8,070 bases of DNA from Zeimonas sp035303885 (lineage in GTDB: Bacteria; Pseudomonadota; Gammaproteobacteria; Burkholderiales; Burkholderiaceae_E). A model generated the notes under the pieces. It was not told where the DNA came from. It saw only the letters and a program-made list of their open reading frames with translations, and made no database searches. Shown piece after piece: positions 5,219 to 8,070 of this stretch. The position numbers and the translations under genes are program-made. The DNA lies in NCBI GenBank assembly GCA_035303885.1, contig DATGRE010000279.1, positions 1 to 8,070 of the forward strand. Reading direction: 5' to 3'. Numbering within the stretch: the first letter of the stretch is position 1; the number at the start of each line of letters is the position of its first letter.

Positions 5219-6130
5219 TCATGCGGATCCGTCCTCGTTCCCGAAAAGATCCCAGAAGCGCTCGGCCGCCGGCGTCAGCGGCGTGGCGCAGCGAAAGAGA
5301 CAGACTTCCAGCGCGATTTCTTCGTCCTCGCTCAGCACGGGCACCAGATGCCCGGCCTTCAGCTCGCTCTCGATGAGGCTGAACGGCAGCCAGGCGATGC
5401 CATGCCCCGCGCGCACCATCGGAACCAGGGCCGCGGCCAGGTGCGAAGTGACGACCGGATGCTGCGAGCGCCGCAGCCGTTCGGTGGCGCGGAGCGACGA
5501 CAGGATCCGCCCGAGACCCGAGTCGGCACTGTATCCGAGGTACGGAGCCGTCTTTCCGGCATCGCCTTTCGCGCTCCAGAACGGGGCGGCGTTCTCGTCG
5601 ACGCCGGACACGGCGACGAGGCGGTCCTGCCCGACCACGCGCGACGGGTATTCGTCGCCGGGCAGCGTGTCGTCGCTTTCGCCGTGACGATGACCCACGA
5701 GGAAGTGCACCTGCCCGCGTTCCAGCATCTGCTGGCACACCACCAGGCTGCCGGTGTTCAGCTGGATCTCGCCGAAATCGGTGCGTTGCCCGAAGTCGCG
5801 CATCCATCCGGGAAAGAACGTGAAGGAGAGCGTCTGCGTCACGGCGAAGCGCAAGGTTCGGAATTCCCGGCTCGCCACTGCGCGTGTTTCCTCGCGCAGC
5901 GAGAGCGCCTGCTGCACCAGCCGCTCCGCATCGGCCCGGAATCGTTGTCCCGCGGCCGTGAGGGTGGCGCCGTTTGCCGTGCGGTCGAACAGCTGCGCCC
6001 CGACCCATTTCTCGAGTGAACGGATCCGTCGGCTGAAGGCGGGCTGCGTGACGTGGCGCAGCTCGGCTGCGCGGGAGAAGTTCCCCGTCTCCGCCAGTGC
6101 GACGAAATCCTGCAGCCAAACCAGTTCCAT
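5219..6130 (-). CDS. LysR-family transcriptional regulator, HypT (YjiE)-like subgroup
   Basis: The 303-residue product has standard LTTR length and layout. A winged HTH at residues 1-60 (WLQDFVALAETGNFSRAA, then QPAFSRRIRSLE) is followed by a linker helix to about 90 and a periplasmic-binding-protein-like effector domain (92-298). Several stretches recall E. coli HypT/YjiE rather than CynR- or CbbR-like regulators: QPAFSRRIRSLE, GHGIAWLPFSLIESELKAGHLVPVL and PAAERFW. The gene is divergent from tarD, the standard layout for an LTTR controlling its neighbour, and a perfect LysR box lies between them. No in-frame ATG or GTG lies upstream before a stop codon, and no clear Shine-Dalgarno precedes the ATG; the LysR box occupies that spot, which would suit autorepression. 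The inducer is probably tartrate or a related acid if tarD is the target; this is inferred from context. Confidence 0.92.
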   Translation of the reverse strand: MELVWLQDFVALAETGNFSRAAELRHVTQPAFSRRIRSLEKWVGAQLFDRTANGATLTAAGQRFRADAERLVQQALSLREETRAVASREFRTLRFAVTQTLSFTFFPGWMRDFGQRTDFGEIQLNTGSLVVCQQMLERGQVHFLVGHRHGESDDTLPGDEYPSRVVGQDRLVAVSGVDENAAPFWSAKGDAGKTAPYLGYSADSGLGRILSSLRATERLRRSQHPVVTSHLAAALVPMVRAGHGIAWLPFSLIESELKAGHLVPVLSEDEEIALEVCLFRCATPLTPAAERFWDLFGNEDGSA

Positions 6131-6132
6131 CA

Positions 6133-6153
6133 GCGATGCCGGATGTGCATCGC
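6133..6153. promoter_or_regulatory. LysR box (perfect T-N11-A palindrome) in lysR-tarD divergent region
   Basis: GCGATGC (6133-6139) and GCATCGC (6147-6153) are perfect inverted copies around a 7-nt spacer. They contain the LTTR signature T-N11-A (T6137, A6149). The site is 3-23 nt upstream of the LysR start codon and centred about 88 nt before the tarD start. If tarD transcription starts near 6207, the box would be centred near -64, the usual LTTR recognition-site position. The only support for that start is a weak TTGGCC (6171-6176) with an 18-nt spacer to TAGCCT (6195-6200). A second imperfect inverted element, CATTCGGCAT (6162-6171), is a 9/10 inverted match to ATGCCGGATG (6136-6145) and may be the activation-side half site. 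Confidence 0.6.
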
Positions 6154-6219
6154 GCCGAAAGCATTCGGCATTGGCCGCATCCGTTTCTCGACGCTAGCCT
6201 TTCGGGCTGCTTCCGTGCC

Positions 6220-6223
6220 GGAG
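6220..6223 (+). promoter_or_regulatory. Ribosome-binding site deciding the TTG start of tarD
   Basis: GGAG at 6220-6223 lies 7 nt before the TTG at 6231. An ATG at 6224 directly abuts the GGAG, is out of frame and opens only an 8-residue frame ending at 6250. An in-frame TGA at 6225-6227 rules out any start upstream of the TTG. The next in-frame ATG (codon 27) would delete residues conserved in TarD. Confidence 0.75.
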
Positions 6224-6230
6224 ATGAACA

Positions 6231-7397
6231 TTGCGCATCACAGCGATTAGAGAAAAGACGGTCTCGATTGCTTCCCCCATCGCCAACGCCTACATCGACT
6301 TTTCGAGGATGACTTGTTCGGTCGTGGCCGTGGTGACGGACGTCGTGCGCGATGGCAAGCCGGTCGTCGGCTACGGCTTCAATTCTAACGGCCGCTACGG
6401 GCAGGGCGCGCTGATGCGCGAACGCTTCATCGATCGGGTGCTGTCGGCCGATCCGCAGACCCTGATCGACCCGGAGCGCGACAACCTGGATCCCTTCGCG
6501 ATTTCGCGCGCGCTGATGACCAACGAGAAGCCCGGCGGTCACGGCGAACGCTCGGTGGCGGTGGGCACGATCGACATGGCGGTCTGGGATGCCGTCGCGA
6601 AAATCGAGGGCAAGCCGCTCTATCGGCTGCTCGCCGACCGCTATCGGAACGGAGTGGCCGACGACAAGGTGTGGGTCTACGCCGCCGGCGGCTATTACTA
6701 CCCGGGCAAGGACCACGCGAAGCTGCAGGACGAGATGCGCGGCTATCTCGACCGCGGCTACAAGGTCGTGAAGATGAAGATCGGCGCCGCCAGTCTCGAC
6801 GAGGACCTGCGGCGCATCGACGCGGTGCTGCAAGTCGTCGGCAGCGGCCGGAATCTCGCGGTCGACGCGAACGGGCGGTTCGATCTTCAGACCGCGCTCG
6901 CCTACGCGAAGGCGCTCGAACCCTACGACCTGTTCTGGTACGAGGAGGCCGGCGATCCGCTCGACTACGCGCTGCAGGCCGAGCTCGCGCAGTGCTACGA
7001 GAAGCCGCTCGCCACGGGCGAGAACCTCTTCAGCCACCAGGACGCGAGGAACCTGCTTCGCTACGGCGGCATGCGCAGCGACCGCGACTTCCTCCAGTTC
7101 GACTGTGCGCTTTCGTACGGGCTCGTGGAATACCTGCGCACGCTGGACGTGATGAAGGAGCTGGGCTGGTCGTCGCGGCGCGTCGTCCCGCACGGCGGAC
7201 ACCAGATGTCGCTGAACATCGCGGCCGGCCTGCATCTGGGCGGAAACGAGTCGTATCCCGACGTGTTCCAGCCTTTCGGCGGCTTTGCGGACGGCATCGC
7301 CGTCGAGGACGGATTCGTCGGGCTGCCCGACATACCCGGCGTCGGCTTCGAGGCGAAGTCCGCGCTGTACGAGGTGATGCGGTCGATCGCGGAATGA
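6231..7397 (+). CDS. tarD: D(-)-tartrate dehydratase (enolase superfamily)
   Basis: The 388-residue product closely resembles the characterised Bradyrhizobium D-tartrate dehydratase over its whole length, as judged from memory of that sequence. It dehydrates D-tartrate to oxaloacetate in the cytoplasm using Mg2+. The N-terminal capping domain covers about residues 1-140, with SPIANAYIDF and the NEKPGGHGERS loop whose Lys100 corresponds to the TarD-specific Lys102. The barrel follows: KMK with catalytic Lys183 (181-183), metal ligands Asp212 (VDANG), Glu238 (WYEE) and Glu264 (TGEN), and catalytic His321 (PHGGH). All expected residues are present. The start is TTG with GGAG upstream. The gene is divergent from a LysR regulator and 49 nt upstream of a TRAP binding-protein gene, likely one operon. 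Another acid-sugar or hydroxyacid substrate is possible but less likely given the loop match. Confidence 0.93.
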   Translation: MRITAIREKTVSIASPIANAYIDFSRMTCSVVAVVTDVVRDGKPVVGYGFNSNGRYGQGALMRERFIDRVLSADPQTLIDPERDNLDPFAISRALMTNEKPGGHGERSVAVGTIDMAVWDAVAKIEGKPLYRLLADRYRNGVADDKVWVYAAGGYYYPGKDHAKLQDEMRGYLDRGYKVVKMKIGAASLDEDLRRIDAVLQVVGSGRNLAVDANGRFDLQTALAYAKALEPYDLFWYEEAGDPLDYALQAELAQCYEKPLATGENLFSHQDARNLLRYGGMRSDRDFLQFDCALSYGLVEYLRTLDVMKELGWSSRRVVPHGGHQMSLNIAAGLHLGGNESYPDVFQPFGGFADGIAVEDGFVGLPDIPGVGFEAKSALYEVMRSIAE

Positions 7398-7446
7398 CGC
7401 GACCTTCATTTCCAGGAACCTTCAATTCGACGGAAGGAGACGAGGC

Positions 7447-8070
7447 ATGAAACGGATCATGGGCAGGTTCTGCGTGGGTGCGGCTTTCGCACTGGCTGCC
7501 GCGGCGAGCGCGCCCGCGTGGAGCCAGGCGCCGGTCGAGATTCGCTTCGGGAATCACTACGAGACGAACCACCCGAACAACCAGTGCGGCGCCGATTTCA
7601 TCTCGAAGGAGGTGAACGAAGCCGGAGCCGCGGTGAAGCTGTCGATCTTCCCGGCGGCGCAGCTCGGGACGGCGCCCGAGATGGTGGAGCAGCTCGCCAT
7701 CGGGGAGCTCGAAATGGCGATGGCGACGCCGGCCGACCTCGGTGCGTGGTTCGAGCCGATGTCGGTGATGGACGCCGCCTACGCCTTCGACGACTTCTCC
7801 CAGGTCGAGAAGTTCGTCGCGAGCGAGCGCGGACGCAAGCTGTACGACGACGTCCTGAAGAAGACGAACGTGCGCATCATCGGAACGTGGCTGTACGGCA
7901 CGCGGCACATGACCGCCAACAAGCCGATCCGCACGCCCGACGACCTCAAGGGCCTGAAGGTGCGCGTGCCGAACGCGCCGATCATGCTGGCCAATGTCTC
8001 GGCGATGGGCGGGCGCCCCACGCCGATGGCCTTCGGCGAGGTCTACCTGGGGCTGCAGCAGGGCGTCATC
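7447..8070 (+). CDS. dctP: TRAP transporter solute-binding protein, DctP family (3' end beyond window)
   Basis: 208 codons are open to the window edge; the family is usually about 320-340 residues, so roughly the last third is missing. The N-terminus is a signal peptide: MKRIMGR, then an Ala-rich hydrophobic core, with likely cleavage after SQA (residue 28). The mature protein binds the solute in the periplasm and hands it to the DctQ/DctM membrane subunits, presumably encoded just downstream. Family features are IFPAAQLG (67-74), Arg153 in GTRHMTANKPIR, DDLKGLKVRVP with Arg173, and PTPMAFGEVYLGLQQGV. Arg153 and Arg173 have the same 20-residue spacing as the carboxylate-contacting arginines of SiaP (127/147), so the ligand should be a carboxylic acid. 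AAGGAG (7434-7439) lies 7 nt before the ATG. Position after tarD points to D-tartrate or a related hydroxyacid; this is inferred. Confidence 0.93.
   Translation, partial: MKRIMGRFCVGAAFALAAAASAPAWSQAPVEIRFGNHYETNHPNNQCGADFISKEVNEAGAAVKLSIFPAAQLGTAPEMVEQLAIGELEMAMATPADLGAWFEPMSVMDAAYAFDDFSQVEKFVASERGRKLYDDVLKKTNVRIIGTWLYGTRHMTANKPIRTPDDLKGLKVRVPNAPIMLANVSAMGGRPTPMAFGEVYLGLQQGVI

Noticed and set aside
5160..7409. 749-residue open frame on the minus strand, antisense to tarD and out of frame with the LysR gene
   Set aside because: It is a GC-rich shadow frame. The LysR and TarD proteins on the overlapping frames are unmistakable family members, and the long frame has Arg/Ala-rich low-complexity translation with no recognisable domain.

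Overview
This is a GC-rich window (about two thirds G+C by eye). Its gene families (an alpha/beta-hydrolase fused to a LuxR-type helix-turn-helix, several LysR/TRAP/enolase-superfamily genes, and a RHH/ParE toxin-antitoxin pair) suggest a proteobacterium, most likely a Burkholderiales-type betaproteobacterium. The taxonomic assignment is an inference from gene content and composition only; there is no marker gene here.

Left part (1-2103). A YbaK/EbsC-type aminoacyl-tRNA deacylase gene lies on the minus strand (85-564). It is followed by about 900 bases with no convincing gene. Next comes a compact plus-strand toxin-antitoxin operon: a ribbon-helix-helix antitoxin (1523-1813) overlapping a ParE/RelE-type toxin (1810-2103) by four bases. 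A 24-bp imperfect palindrome covering an extended -10 element sits just upstream and is the likely autoregulatory operator.

Middle part (2135-6130). Four genes all read on the minus strand, in transcription order: a LysR regulator (6130 to 5219), a hemerythrin-like protein with an extra C-terminal Cys cluster (5163 to 4501), an AurF-like ferritin-fold diiron protein (4270 to 3302), and an alpha/beta-hydrolase with a C-terminal LuxR HTH (3202 to 2135). Two of the four are predicted non-heme diiron proteins of different folds. The gaps are 55, 230 and 99 bases, so a single transcript is possible but not shown. A strong 12-bp-stem hairpin abuts the hemerythrin Shine-Dalgarno, and a pair of near-identical 11-bp palindromic boxes brackets the gap before the hydrolase-LuxR gene.

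Right part (6131-8070). Divergent from the LysR gene is a very clear D(-)-tartrate dehydratase (tarD, enolase superfamily), starting with TTG. It is followed 49 bases later by the 5' part of a TRAP-transporter solute-binding protein (DctP family), cut by the window edge. Together with the LysR gene and a textbook LysR box in the 100-bp divergent intergenic region, this reads as an inducible uptake-and-dehydration module. A hydroxy-dicarboxylate such as D-tartrate would be imported by a TRAP system, converted to oxaloacetate by TarD and enter the TCA cycle. The enzyme call is strong; the transporter substrate and the LysR target are inferred from context.
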